Assembly (NCBI GenBank): GCA_905236315.1
Contig: CAJOPO010000512.1
Location: 1-15,411, forward strand
Source of the DNA: an uncultured Treponema sp.
Lineage (GTDB): Bacteria > Spirochaetota > Spirochaetia > Treponematales > Treponemataceae
Direction of reading: 5' to 3'
Length of the DNA stretch: 15,411 bases
A program made the position numbers and the translations under genes. The notes below the pieces were generated by a model that did no database searches, had not been told where the DNA came from, and saw nothing but the letters and a program-made list of their open reading frames with translations. How positions within the stretch are numbered: position 1 is the first letter of the stretch; the number at the start of each line of letters is the position of its first letter. Of the stretch, positions 7,367 through 14,762 are shown piece by piece.

Positions 7367-9208
7367 CTATTTAGTTGTAAGCGTAAAAGAACCGTCCCAG
7401 TTTTCTGGTCTATGTTTTGTGTATTCACGACAGCGTTCTCTTAATAATACAGAGGCCTTATCATTAGGATTTTGAATAGATGCCTTATCAAAATATTCTG
7501 ACGCTAATTCAAAATTACCAGTCAAATACTGATTCATACCCTTATTATAATTAGAAATAAATTCTTCATTTACTTTTGTCCCTGCGTCTTGCAATTCATA
7601 AATTGCTACGGAAACGGATTTACCTTTTACTTTTACATTATCTAAGTGCCTTGTATATTGCCCTTCTTTTAAATCCTTCTTTACAGAGTCTGTAATAATT
7701 ATGGGAGTCCCATATATTTTTGTAAGACTTTCTATACGAGAAGCTATATTTACGTTATCACCAATAACCGTATATTCTTTTTTTTCATCGCTACCTATAG
7801 AACCAACTATAGTTGCTCCATAATGAATACCTGTACCTATATCAAGAGTGTAATTTGGAGGCATAACTAAATGTATATCTAATGTATTTAATGCTTTTCT
7901 CATTTCTAATGCTGCATTTGCGGCTCGGTTTCCATTATCAGGATAACTTTCTGGTGCTCCAAATAAAGCCATTATAGCATCTCCCATAAATTTATCTATA
8001 GTGCCACCATATTTTTTTATAATACTGCCCATAATCGCAAAATATTGGTTTAAAAAAGCAACAACATCTTCTGCTCTGTTAATTTCGCTTATGGTAGTAA
8101 AATTTCTTATATCTGCTATAAGAACCGCTACTTCTCTTTTTTCTCCTACGGTGGTAGTCATTGAGTTAGAGCCATTTATTATGTCATTTATTACTTTTGG
8201 TGGCAAAAAATGACTAAAAGCCTGCTTCATCTTTGTTTCTGCAGCTTTTGCAGCATTAAATTCTATTGCCCTTAAAACAAGTACCCCATATATACTGGCC
8301 AAATAGTCTAGGCGTTCTTTTGTGCGTGGATTAAATGAATCTGGCATACAATTCGCTACATGTATAGTCATTGGAGTGCTTTTTTCATGAAGAGTAGGAA
8401 ATGATTCATAGCTTTTTATTTTGCCCGAATTATTAGAAATGGGGGCATTTAGTATTTTTACTAAAGATTTCTGCCAATTCATTTTATTTGATGATGATAG
8501 TTTTTCTTTAAAATCAGTATGACAGACTTGCTTAAAATCTTCTATCTCTGTATTTGTTAAAGAAGGAATATAACTGTAGTATTCTGTAACAGGATTTGTG
8601 TTAATAATAACACATAAAGCGTCATAGCTATAAACTCCCGCTAGACTTTTTATGAGCGCGTTCATCAGTTCGTCTAAATTAAATGTTTTAATCGCCCCAT
8701 TATATGCACTCTGAATTATATATAGATTAAATAATTCCTTATCATAAGCATTAATTGCCATTTGTAATATTTTGTCTTGGGTAGGATTTTCTAAGTGCTC
8801 TGCCTTCTTCTTTTTATTTTGATGAATGGCATTATTTACAACTAAGGACCTATTAATTAAAGTGCATAATTCTTGCAAATTATTTTCTGTAGGAACAAAA
8901 AGACCATTACTAAGTGAATTATCTGCCCAAAACTGATATACAGAGTTTTCTTCTGTAGCACATATTATTACCGTTATATCTTGCATAGAACGAGTATTTT
9001 TTACTATGCGAGACATATTATAACCATTAATAATGGGCAAATCTATATATAATAGAACACAATCAGGATGTTCTGAATATATTATATTTAGTGCTTCAAG
9101 ACCATCTTTTGCTTCTATTGTATTAAAACCGTTTTTATTAAGAAAAGAACTTATTAAACTGCGCATTGTTTTTGAATCAAATGCTACAAGAACACTTTTT
9201 TTACTCAC
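7367..9208 (-). CDS. Class III (IIIb-type) adenylate cyclase with N-terminal receiver-like and GAF-like domains
   Basis: 613-residue soluble protein predicted to make cAMP from ATP. Residues 5-120 form a receiver-like domain with Asp11 and the phosphoacceptor-position Asp56 (YIDLP). One of the two N-terminal acidic residues is Phe10, and the conserved Lys is missing (FVPT near 104-107). Residues about 160-315 look GAF-like, followed by a short helix and the FLPPKVI entry to the cyclase domain (about 335-540). Cyclase residues visible: metal-binding Asp366 and Asp410, Lys406 and Thr480 at the base-selecting positions, and Asn487 and Arg491 for the transition state. The Lys/Thr pair is characteristic of class IIIb. 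A TPR-like tail (546-600) ends in ENWDGSFTLTTK, a common terminus in such cyclases. It sits between cheA and the receptors, so it is the likely output of the pathway. The GTG start overlaps the end of cheA by 8 bp. Confidence 0.95.
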   Translation of the reverse strand: MSKKSVLVAFDSKTMRSLISSFLNKNGFNTIEAKDGLEALNIIYSEHPDCVLLYIDLPIINGYNMSRIVKNTRSMQDITVIICATEENSVYQFWADNSLSNGLFVPTENNLQELCTLINRSLVVNNAIHQNKKKKAEHLENPTQDKILQMAINAYDKELFNLYIIQSAYNGAIKTFNLDELMNALIKSLAGVYSYDALCVIINTNPVTEYYSYIPSLTNTEIEDFKQVCHTDFKEKLSSSNKMNWQKSLVKILNAPISNNSGKIKSYESFPTLHEKSTPMTIHVANCMPDSFNPRTKERLDYLASIYGVLVLRAIEFNAAKAAETKMKQAFSHFLPPKVINDIINGSNSMTTTVGEKREVAVLIADIRNFTTISEINRAEDVVAFLNQYFAIMGSIIKKYGGTIDKFMGDAIMALFGAPESYPDNGNRAANAALEMRKALNTLDIHLVMPPNYTLDIGTGIHYGATIVGSIGSDEKKEYTVIGDNVNIASRIESLTKIYGTPIIITDSVKKDLKEGQYTRHLDNVKVKGKSVSVAIYELQDAGTKVNEEFISNYNKGMNQYLTGNFELASEYFDKASIQNPNDKASVLLRERCREYTKHRPENWDGSFTLTTK

Positions 9209-11285
9209 CTAAAAGCTCCTTTACTGCTTGCAGCAAATTACCACGCTGGAACTCAGACTTCACAATAAAGGCTTGAGCACCTGCTTGTATAAATTCATCT
9301 TTTGTTTCTGGGTCATATACTCCAGAAACCACAATTACTGGTGTTGTAATGTAATCATCCATACGTCTTACATTACTCAACAAAACCATACCATCCATTC
9401 TAGGCATTTTTATATCTGTTATTATAGCGTCTATGTGTTTATTACGTAAAATATCTAATGCTTCTATGCCGTCTACAGCAGTTTCTACTTTATATCCATC
9501 TGTTTCAAATATTGTTTGCTCTATTTGCCTTGTAGTAGTAGAATCATCAACAACTAAAACTGTATAAGTGCGTTTTTTATTCTTGCTTTGATATTTTTTT
9601 AAGTCGTATGCTAAAAGACCTTTTAGGCGTTTCATTATATCAGGTATATTTAAGATAGGAATTATAGCATAGTTTTCATCATAAACAACACCTTGCAAGG
9701 GTTCTAGATTATTCATAATGGGGGGGAGGGGATTTACAACTACATTTTCATATTGGTCTATAGAATCTACAACCATTGCTATTTGTGTTTCTAGGTATTC
9801 TAGTATTATAAGAGAATCTGTTTTTTCTTTATGAGGAGTTCCTATTATAGAAGATAGATGATAAACAGGAATTAGTTGTTGGTGCAAACTTATAAATGTT
9901 TGACTTTGCAAGTTTGTAAAGTTTTTGGGGTCTATATCTATGATTTCAAGAATATAGTGAGATGGAATCATAAGTTTTATTTCTCCGCAATGAACAAATA
10001 AACCTTGTTGAGTTGCAAGAGAAACGGGTATTGTAAGTTCAAATGTTGTACCCTTATCTATTTCTGAGTGCAGCCTTAATCTTCCTTTTATTTTTTCCAT
10101 ATCAGTTCTAACTACATCAAGCCCCACACCTCTACCAGAAAGTGCTGTAGGATTTTCCATAGTAGAAAATCCTGATTCAAAAATGTACTGTTGTAATTCT
10201 TTTTCTGACATAGAAGCAATTTGTTTTTGCATTTTAGGGTATCGAATAATAGCTTTTTTTCTTACAGTTTCATACTGTATGCCTCGTCCATCATCTGCTA
10301 CAGATATTATGATATGATTAGAAACTTGTTGTGCCAATACAGATATATGTCCACGCTCTGATTTGCCTTTTTTTAATCTTTCTTCAGGGGATTCTATGCC
10401 GTGGTCAATGCAATTTCGTACTAAGTGCAATAATATGTCGCGTAGTTTTTCAAGCACAGCCTTATCTAACATAAACTCGCTTTCTGGCATATCAAAATCA
10501 ATAGTCTTACCTAACTTCATCATATCAGATTCTATTTCTTTTTTTATTGGAGTTAGAACCATATTTAGCGTGAGCATACGTAGATTTAAGAGTTGATGCT
10601 GTGTATCGAATAGAGCAGTTTCTGTAAGTAATAAGTCTTCTTTTAATTGTTTGGGTAATTCCTTAACTTGTTTTGTATCAGCATTGCTTAAACGTTTTTC
10701 AAATGCTTCCAACTGATGCTTAAAACGGAATTGCCTAATTATAAGGTTATCAAAGGAGCGGACTATATCATTTATACGGCTTATATCAACTCTAATAGAA
10801 GTTATATTTTCTAAAGAAGCCGTATCTTCCCTTGCATTTATTGTATTAAATTCAGATTCAGATTTTACCTTGTCTTCAAGAATATCCGTTGTAAAAAATA
10901 AACCAGAGGACGCTTTTTTGAATATTTCTAAAAAATCTGATATGTCTATATCATCTGTGCCATCAGTCTTTATTTTATCAAGTATGCGCCTTATGCAATC
11001 TGCTGTTAAAAATGTTAGTTGAACAATATGGTCTGTTAATTCGTACTTTTCTTCCCTAATGCCCTTAAAAACATCTTCTAATCCATGAGCGGTCTGTTCT
11101 ACAACAGGGTAGCCCATCATGCGCCCCGTACCTTTTATAGTATGCAATTCTCTAAGGATAGCTGCTAGAACTTCTCTGTTTTTAGGAGTTTTTTTTAGTT
11201 GTATAATACCATTATTTACGGCATCTAAGTGTTCGCCTGTTTCTGCTATAAATCCATCTATAAAATCAGCTTTTGAAAATGGCAT
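9201..11285 (-). CDS. cheA: Chemotaxis histidine kinase CheA with fused C-terminal receiver domain
   Basis: 694-residue hybrid kinase. Domains in order: Hpt/P1 (1-110) with phosphorylatable His48 in LHTIKGTGR; P3 dimerisation helices (about 160-250); P4 ATPase (about 255-420) with N-box HLVRNCIDHGIE (288-299), DDGRGI (331-336) and GRGVGLDVV (384-392); CheW-like P5 (425-555); and a receiver domain (573-694) with Asp580, Asp581, phosphoacceptor Asp624, Ser654 and Lys676 all intact. The stretch between P1 and P3 (about 115-160) is too short for a P2 response-regulator docking domain. Fusion to a receiver is the plan seen in FrzE of Myxococcus. The kinase would phosphorylate its own receiver and perhaps CheB and the cyclase receiver-like domain. 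ATG at 11285 with AAGGGA about 7 nt upstream; the CheR stop is 10 bp away. A C7 tract lies in the P5 coding region. Confidence 0.97.
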   Translation of the reverse strand: MPFSKADFIDGFIAETGEHLDAVNNGIIQLKKTPKNREVLAAILRELHTIKGTGRMMGYPVVEQTAHGLEDVFKGIREEKYELTDHIVQLTFLTADCIRRILDKIKTDGTDDIDISDFLEIFKKASSGLFFTTDILEDKVKSESEFNTINAREDTASLENITSIRVDISRINDIVRSFDNLIIRQFRFKHQLEAFEKRLSNADTKQVKELPKQLKEDLLLTETALFDTQHQLLNLRMLTLNMVLTPIKKEIESDMMKLGKTIDFDMPESEFMLDKAVLEKLRDILLHLVRNCIDHGIESPEERLKKGKSERGHISVLAQQVSNHIIISVADDGRGIQYETVRKKAIIRYPKMQKQIASMSEKELQQYIFESGFSTMENPTALSGRGVGLDVVRTDMEKIKGRLRLHSEIDKGTTFELTIPVSLATQQGLFVHCGEIKLMIPSHYILEIIDIDPKNFTNLQSQTFISLHQQLIPVYHLSSIIGTPHKEKTDSLIILEYLETQIAMVVDSIDQYENVVVNPLPPIMNNLEPLQGVVYDENYAIIPILNIPDIMKRLKGLLAYDLKKYQSKNKKRTYTVLVVDDSTTTRQIEQTIFETDGYKVETAVDGIEALDILRNKHIDAIITDIKMPRMDGMVLLSNVRRMDDYITTPVIVVSGVYDPETKDEFIQAGAQAFIVKSEFQRGNLLQAVKELLGE
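9209..9222 (-). promoter_or_regulatory. Strong ribosome binding site that fixes the GTG start of the cyclase gene
   Basis: On the minus strand AAAGGAG (9222-9216) lies 7 nt before GTG (9208-9206). No ATG is available nearby in frame that keeps the first beta strand of the receiver domain. The site lies inside the last codons of cheA, which suggests translational coupling between kinase and cyclase. Confidence 0.8.
9720..9731 (-). repeat. C7 homopolymer next to C4 inside cheA (possible slippage site)
   Basis: On the plus strand there are seven consecutive G (9720-9726), one A, then four G (9728-9731). On the coding strand this reads CCCC T CCCCCCC and encodes Pro519-Leu-Pro-Pro522. In an AT-rich gene where most prolines use other codons this G/C run stands out. 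A one-base slip would shift the frame in P5 and remove the receiver domain. The run is short for a proven phase-variable tract, so function is only a possibility. Confidence 0.4.
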
Positions 11286-11295
11286 ATTCTATCCC

Positions 11296-12687
11296 TTATG
11301 AGTCTTGCCCTATATTAATATAGCGTTCGCATAATTGTAAAAAATACGTGGAACTAAATGATTCCATTAAAAAATTATAGTCATCTTTATGACCTTTTAT
11401 ATATTCTTTTAATACCATAGCACATGATTTAAAAGAAGCAACAGAAGATTTTATATTATTGCTCCTATGCTGTGCAAGTGCTAATTGAAATAAAGCTGGC
11501 CAAAACTTAGGATTTACAAAAGATGCTCTTTGGAAAAAATCCTCTGCAATATTTTCTTTTTCATCTTCTAGTGCAATTAGCCCCTCTAAATAAAAGCGGT
11601 ATTCTAAGTTTTCAGGACGAAAATGATAATTTTCTACTAATTCTAGTGCCTTAGATGTATTGTTATTATCTATATATACATTTACATCTTTTACAAGTTT
11701 TTTCAAATCTGGAGAACTTTGTTTTGAAAGTATAATTTGTTCTTTTTGGTAGGTTTTTTTTACAGGTTTTATAGTTTTAAAACTTTCTCTTACAATCTTT
11801 TTATCAGTTTTATTTTCTGTCCTGTCTTTATCTTCAAACTGTATAGGAGGTATATTAACTTTTGGCTTTTTCTTTTCTTTTTTTTCTTTAAGAGATACCT
11901 TTCTAAAATAATATATAGTTCCACTATGTTCTTTTATAAGAGGTATATCATCTGCACATTCAACACCTGCCACTTCATTTATAGAAAGAAAAAGCAAACC
12001 ATTTTTTTTTAGAGCCGAAGAAAGTTTTAATATTATTTTGTGGCGTGTTTCTGCGTCAAAATATATAAATACATTTCTTAAAAATATAATATCTACAGTT
12101 CCTTCTTGCATAGGAAGTTGAACGTTGCTTACAAGATTAAACTCTTGTATGTGTAGATTTTCTATAGGCTGCCTTAACTTTAGAGTATTATTATAATAAT
12201 CACCTATACTTTCTAAAAGGGGAATGTATTTTTTGCCATCGCTTCTAAAGGAATGTAGAGAATAATATCCCTTTTTAAATACTTCTAACGCTTTCGTATC
12301 TATATCTGTGGCATAGACTATGGGTTTTATGCCACATGAAGAGGCAAGAGTATATAAAGATAGAGCTTCTTCTCCTGTTGAGCAAGCCGCACTCCAAAGG
12401 GTTATAATGCTGTTTTTATCTTTTTTTTCTATATAATTTTGCTTTATAAAGTCAAATTGTTGTTCTTCTCTAAAAAAATAAGTTTCGTTTATAGCTGCCT
12501 CATTTATAAGAGATTTTTTTTCATTGGTATCAGATAATATTAGAGCATTATAGTCTTTTTCTGTTATATTGAGTTCTTTTAACCTAGATTCTACATAATG
12601 GCGCATAAACTCCAAATGAGCATCATTAATCTTGAGTCCACTTTCGTTTTGAATTAGCTCTAAGAGTTCTTTGCTTAATTCTTCCAT
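11296..12687 (-). CDS. cheR: Chemotaxis protein methyltransferase CheR with C-terminal TPR-like tail
   Basis: 463-residue enzyme that would use S-adenosylmethionine to methylate receptor glutamates. The N-terminal helical CheR domain covers about 1-75 and ends in INETYFFRE (66-74). The Rossmann methyltransferase domain (about 76-265) shows SAACSTGEE (99-107), the acidic ATDID (126-130) after strand 2, and LRNVFIYFD (203-211). Where the family usually has LFLGHSE, this protein has LFLSINE (232-238), an unusual substitution. A Lys/Glu-rich linker (265-330) joins a TPR-like helical tail (about 330-460; for example residues 345-425). Most CheR proteins are about 270-290 residues, so this is a long CheR-TPR form. 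None of the four MCPs has a CheR-binding pentapeptide, and the tail may serve for targeting. The start is 6 bp after cheB with a weak ribosome binding site, suggesting coupled translation. Confidence 0.95.
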   Translation of the reverse strand: MEELSKELLELIQNESGLKINDAHLEFMRHYVESRLKELNITEKDYNALILSDTNEKKSLINEAAINETYFFREEQQFDFIKQNYIEKKDKNSIITLWSAACSTGEEALSLYTLASSCGIKPIVYATDIDTKALEVFKKGYYSLHSFRSDGKKYIPLLESIGDYYNNTLKLRQPIENLHIQEFNLVSNVQLPMQEGTVDIIFLRNVFIYFDAETRHKIILKLSSALKKNGLLFLSINEVAGVECADDIPLIKEHSGTIYYFRKVSLKEKKEKKKPKVNIPPIQFEDKDRTENKTDKKIVRESFKTIKPVKKTYQKEQIILSKQSSPDLKKLVKDVNVYIDNNNTSKALELVENYHFRPENLEYRFYLEGLIALEDEKENIAEDFFQRASFVNPKFWPALFQLALAQHRSNNIKSSVASFKSCAMVLKEYIKGHKDDYNFLMESFSSTYFLQLCERYINIGQDS

Positions 12688-12693
12688 AAGATT

Positions 12694-13818
12694 CTAGAAG
12701 CCTACCTTTTTCTTTATAAAAGGAGCAATATGCTCTAAGGAAAGCACAATATCCGCTCCTCCTGCTTCTATTGCGGCTTTAGGCATACCATATACTATGC
12801 AAGATGTTTCATCTTGGCAGATTGTAAAACCACCTTCGTTTTTTATGGCTATACACCCATCCTCTCCATCTCTTCCCATTCCTGTGAGTAAAACTGCTAA
12901 CACATGTCTATGAAATACATTTGCTGCACTTATAAACATCTTATCTACTGCAGGGCGCAAAAAGTGCATGGGTGGGTCTTCGTTTAATTCTATAATACAT
13001 TTTTTATCTTTTAGAGGTTTTATTGTAAGATGTTTATTTGCAGGAGCTATATAAGCGCAAGATGGCTCTGGAACTGTATTATTACAAGCTAAAGACACAT
13101 TTATATCTGTTGTAGAATTGAGCCATGAAGAAAATTGTTCATCAAATAGGGAGTCTATATGCTGTGTAATTAATATAGGCAATGGAAAATTTTTTCCTAA
13201 TCCCTTTAATACAGTTTGTATGGCTCCAGGTCCCCCTGTAGACGCTCCTATAAGTAAAATATTATAATGACCTACAGAATTAATTTTTTGTTCATTTTTA
13301 TCTATTATAGTTGCAGGTTTTTTATTAGTTTTATCTACCTGTAATGAAATATTTACTTTTTTAATTTCCTGATTATTAGAATCTTTTTCTTTTTTATTGC
13401 TATTTATTTTATCGTTTATCTTTTTGTGTTTTAATGCTATATAATAAAGTTTATTGCAAAACTGTTTTAAATCTTCTGTAGACATCAAGGCTAAGTCAGG
13501 CTTCTTTATTACATCTAAAGCACCTGCTTCTAAACATTTAAATCCTATTTTTAAAGTATCTTCTGTAGTAAACGCTATTATAGCAGGGGGAAGATTATTA
13601 GATTCTTTTACAATTCTAGAAGTTGCTTCTATGCCATCCATAATGGGCATATTTATATCCATTACTATTAACTCTGGCTTGAATGTATTATTTGCCATTA
13701 TGGCTTTAAGACCGTTATCTGCTGTTTCTACTACTTCAAAGCGATTATCATTTTCCATGACTTCTTTGAGCATTGCTCGTACTATAGCAGAGTCATCAAC
13801 TATGAGGGTTCTTATCAT
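12694..13818 (-). CDS. cheB: Chemotaxis protein-glutamate methylesterase CheB
   Basis: 374-residue response regulator and esterase/deamidase that opposes CheR. The receiver domain (1-125) keeps Asp8, Asp9, phosphoacceptor Asp54 (VMDINMP), Thr84/Thr85 and Lys105/Lys106 before Pro. A Lys/Asn-rich linker (about 130-182) follows. The catalytic domain (185-370) has Ser193 in GASTGGPG, His220 in TQHID and Asp317 in TGMGRDGEDG, the standard catalytic triad. The usual HMPP after the catalytic His is HIDS here, a mild deviation. The ATG overlaps the stop of the CheW-like gene (ATGA), with GAGGAG about 11 nt upstream. All residues needed for phosphorylation by CheA and for catalysis are present, so adaptation in this pathway is probably phosphorylation-controlled. 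Confidence 0.97.
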   Translation of the reverse strand: MIRTLIVDDSAIVRAMLKEVMENDNRFEVVETADNGLKAIMANNTFKPELIVMDINMPIMDGIEATSRIVKESNNLPPAIIAFTTEDTLKIGFKCLEAGALDVIKKPDLALMSTEDLKQFCNKLYYIALKHKKINDKINSNKKEKDSNNQEIKKVNISLQVDKTNKKPATIIDKNEQKINSVGHYNILLIGASTGGPGAIQTVLKGLGKNFPLPILITQHIDSLFDEQFSSWLNSTTDINVSLACNNTVPEPSCAYIAPANKHLTIKPLKDKKCIIELNEDPPMHFLRPAVDKMFISAANVFHRHVLAVLLTGMGRDGEDGCIAIKNEGGFTICQDETSCIVYGMPKAAIEAGGADIVLSLEHIAPFIKKKVGF

Positions 13819-14228
13819 TTATTAATTTGCTCCTCAAGTATTTTTTTTATATCCATTAGATATTGTATATGATTATCAGCAAATCTTATAGCGATAATTC
13901 CTTTTTTTCTTAAAGCACTTCCTATGCTGCTATTAAGTATTTTAAATTGCTTTAGTTCTATGCCTAAAACACGCGGAATTGCACCTGTTCTAAGTATTAT
14001 ATGGGGTTCACTAAGCACTTCCAATTCTGCAATAATGCGAGAAGATAACTCCCTATTAAAAATAGTAGATAGAATATTGTCAAAATTACATTCTTCGTAT
14101 TCATTCATCTGCGCTAAAAAACTCATTTCTTGCATTATTGCATAGGTACTTTCGCGCACAACCTCTTGAGGTATAAGTATGTCAAAATCTTTAAATGGAA
14201 GACAGATAAACCACTCAGATGTTTTCAA
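13815..14228 (-). CDS. Divergent CheW-like protein (putative second coupling protein)
   Basis: 137 residues; not a confident family match. The start WFICLPFKDFDILIPQEVVR (residues 6-25) resembles the first strands of CheW (compare YLVFRIGKNSYAIESAEVQE in the neighbouring cheW). The end LRKKGIIAIRFADNHIQYL, followed by MDIKKILEEQ, resembles the last strands and helix of CheW. The middle (30-75) is unlike CheW and lacks the G-x-N-x-x-G loop that contacts the kinase and receptors. The initiation codon is TTG (14228-14226) with AAGGA 6 nt upstream; the next ATG would remove the first strand. It overlaps cheW by 14 bp and cheB by 4 bp, so it is in the same transcript and likely coupled. Inference: an accessory scaffold of the signalling array. 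It could instead be a pathway-specific regulator of unknown fold. Confidence 0.6.
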   Translation of the reverse strand: MKTSEWFICLPFKDFDILIPQEVVRESTYAIMQEMSFLAQMNEYEECNFDNILSTIFNRELSSRIIAELEVLSEPHIILRTGAIPRVLGIELKQFKILNSSIGSALRKKGIIAIRFADNHIQYLMDIKKILEEQINK

Positions 14229-14724
14229 TATCTTTCCTTATTTTTTCTATTATTTCTGTTAATCCCAAAATTGGAACGGTTATTTCTTCTACTCCGCGTC
14301 CTGCAAATGTTATTGCTCCAGAAAAGTATTGGGCTTCTCCAAAGTCAGAAATCTTTTGAAACTTTACGTCTTTTGAACTATGGAACTCTTGAATCTCTGA
14401 AACTTGCAGTGAAATATTGTTTTTATTTTTTAAAATCATAAACAAACCAGAATCTTGTGCTTCTCCTCCAAAGAGCACAGATAAGTCTAACACTGCAAAG
14501 GGGTCGCCATAGCTATTTAATACTCCTCTTATGTATGGAGGCACAAAAGGCATGGGGAACACTTCATTGTTGCGAAGTATTTCTTGTACCTCTGCGGATT
14601 CTATAGCATAACTATTTTTGCCTATTCTGAATACTAAATATGTTATAACCACTTCATCTAATTCTTCAATTTGTTGAGAAGTTTCATAGCTTTCTAGTAT
14701 TCTATTATACAGGTTTTCGCTCAT
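14215..14724 (-). CDS. cheW: Chemotaxis coupling protein CheW
   Basis: 169-residue cytoplasmic adaptor that would link the receptors to CheA through the CheA P5 domain. After a short acidic N-terminal extension (1-27) the CheW fold begins with ITYLVFRIGKNSYAIESAEV (27-46). The diagnostic PPYIRGVLNSYGDPFAVLDL follows at 62-81, and the protein ends with a final strand and helix (147-165). In the conserved NLRG loop of CheW this protein has NSYG (70-73), so the usual Arg is replaced by Tyr. It is first in the chemosensory transcript, 38 bp after the DUF2147 gene, and overlaps the next gene by 14 bp. No Shine-Dalgarno sequence is visible; a promoter with the -10 box 7 nt before the ATG suggests leaderless or nearly leaderless translation. 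Confidence 0.93.
   Translation of the reverse strand: MSENLYNRILESYETSQQIEELDEVVITYLVFRIGKNSYAIESAEVQEILRNNEVFPMPFVPPYIRGVLNSYGDPFAVLDLSVLFGGEAQDSGLFMILKNKNNISLQVSEIQEFHSSKDVKFQKISDFGEAQYFSGAITFAGRGVEEITVPILGLTEIIEKIRKDIENI
14229..14239 (-). promoter_or_regulatory. Ribosome binding site supporting the TTG start of the CheW-like gene
   Basis: On the minus strand AAGGAAAG (14239-14232) precedes TTG (14228-14226), with 6 nt between AAGGA and the start codon. It lies inside the last codons of cheW. Its presence makes the TTG start credible despite the rare codon. Confidence 0.7.
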
Positions 14725-14760
14725 AGACTTTAGTATATTGTTTTATTGCCTTGCTTACAA
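14725..14760 (-). promoter_or_regulatory. Sigma70-like promoter for the chemosensory operon, nearly leaderless
   Basis: On the minus strand, -35 TTGTAA (14760-14755) is followed by a 17-nt spacer and -10 TATACT (14737-14732). This is four of six and five of six to consensus with ideal spacing. Only 7 nt separate the -10 box from the cheW ATG, so the transcript would begin at or within a base or two of the start codon. The whole element fits in the 38-bp gap after the DUF2147 stop. Transcription from the DUF2147 gene could also read through, since no terminator is seen in the gap. Confidence 0.6.
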
Positions 14761-14762
14761 GT

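Noticed and set aside
12002..12010. Run of nine T (A9 on the coding strand) inside cheR, and similar T8 runs elsewhere
   Set aside because: A and T homopolymers of this size are expected in AT-rich DNA and encode ordinary Lys codons. They stand out far less than the C7 run in cheA, so no slippage role is claimed.
13454..13825. 123-codon open frame on the plus strand opposite cheB
   Set aside because: It lies antisense to the receiver and linker of a well-supported cheB and its sequence resembles no recognisable protein. It is a shadow of the coding strand.
14130..14441. 103-codon open frame on the plus strand opposite cheW and the CheW-like gene
   Set aside because: Leu/Phe/Lys-rich low-complexity translation antisense to two overlapping real genes, with no ribosome binding site of note.
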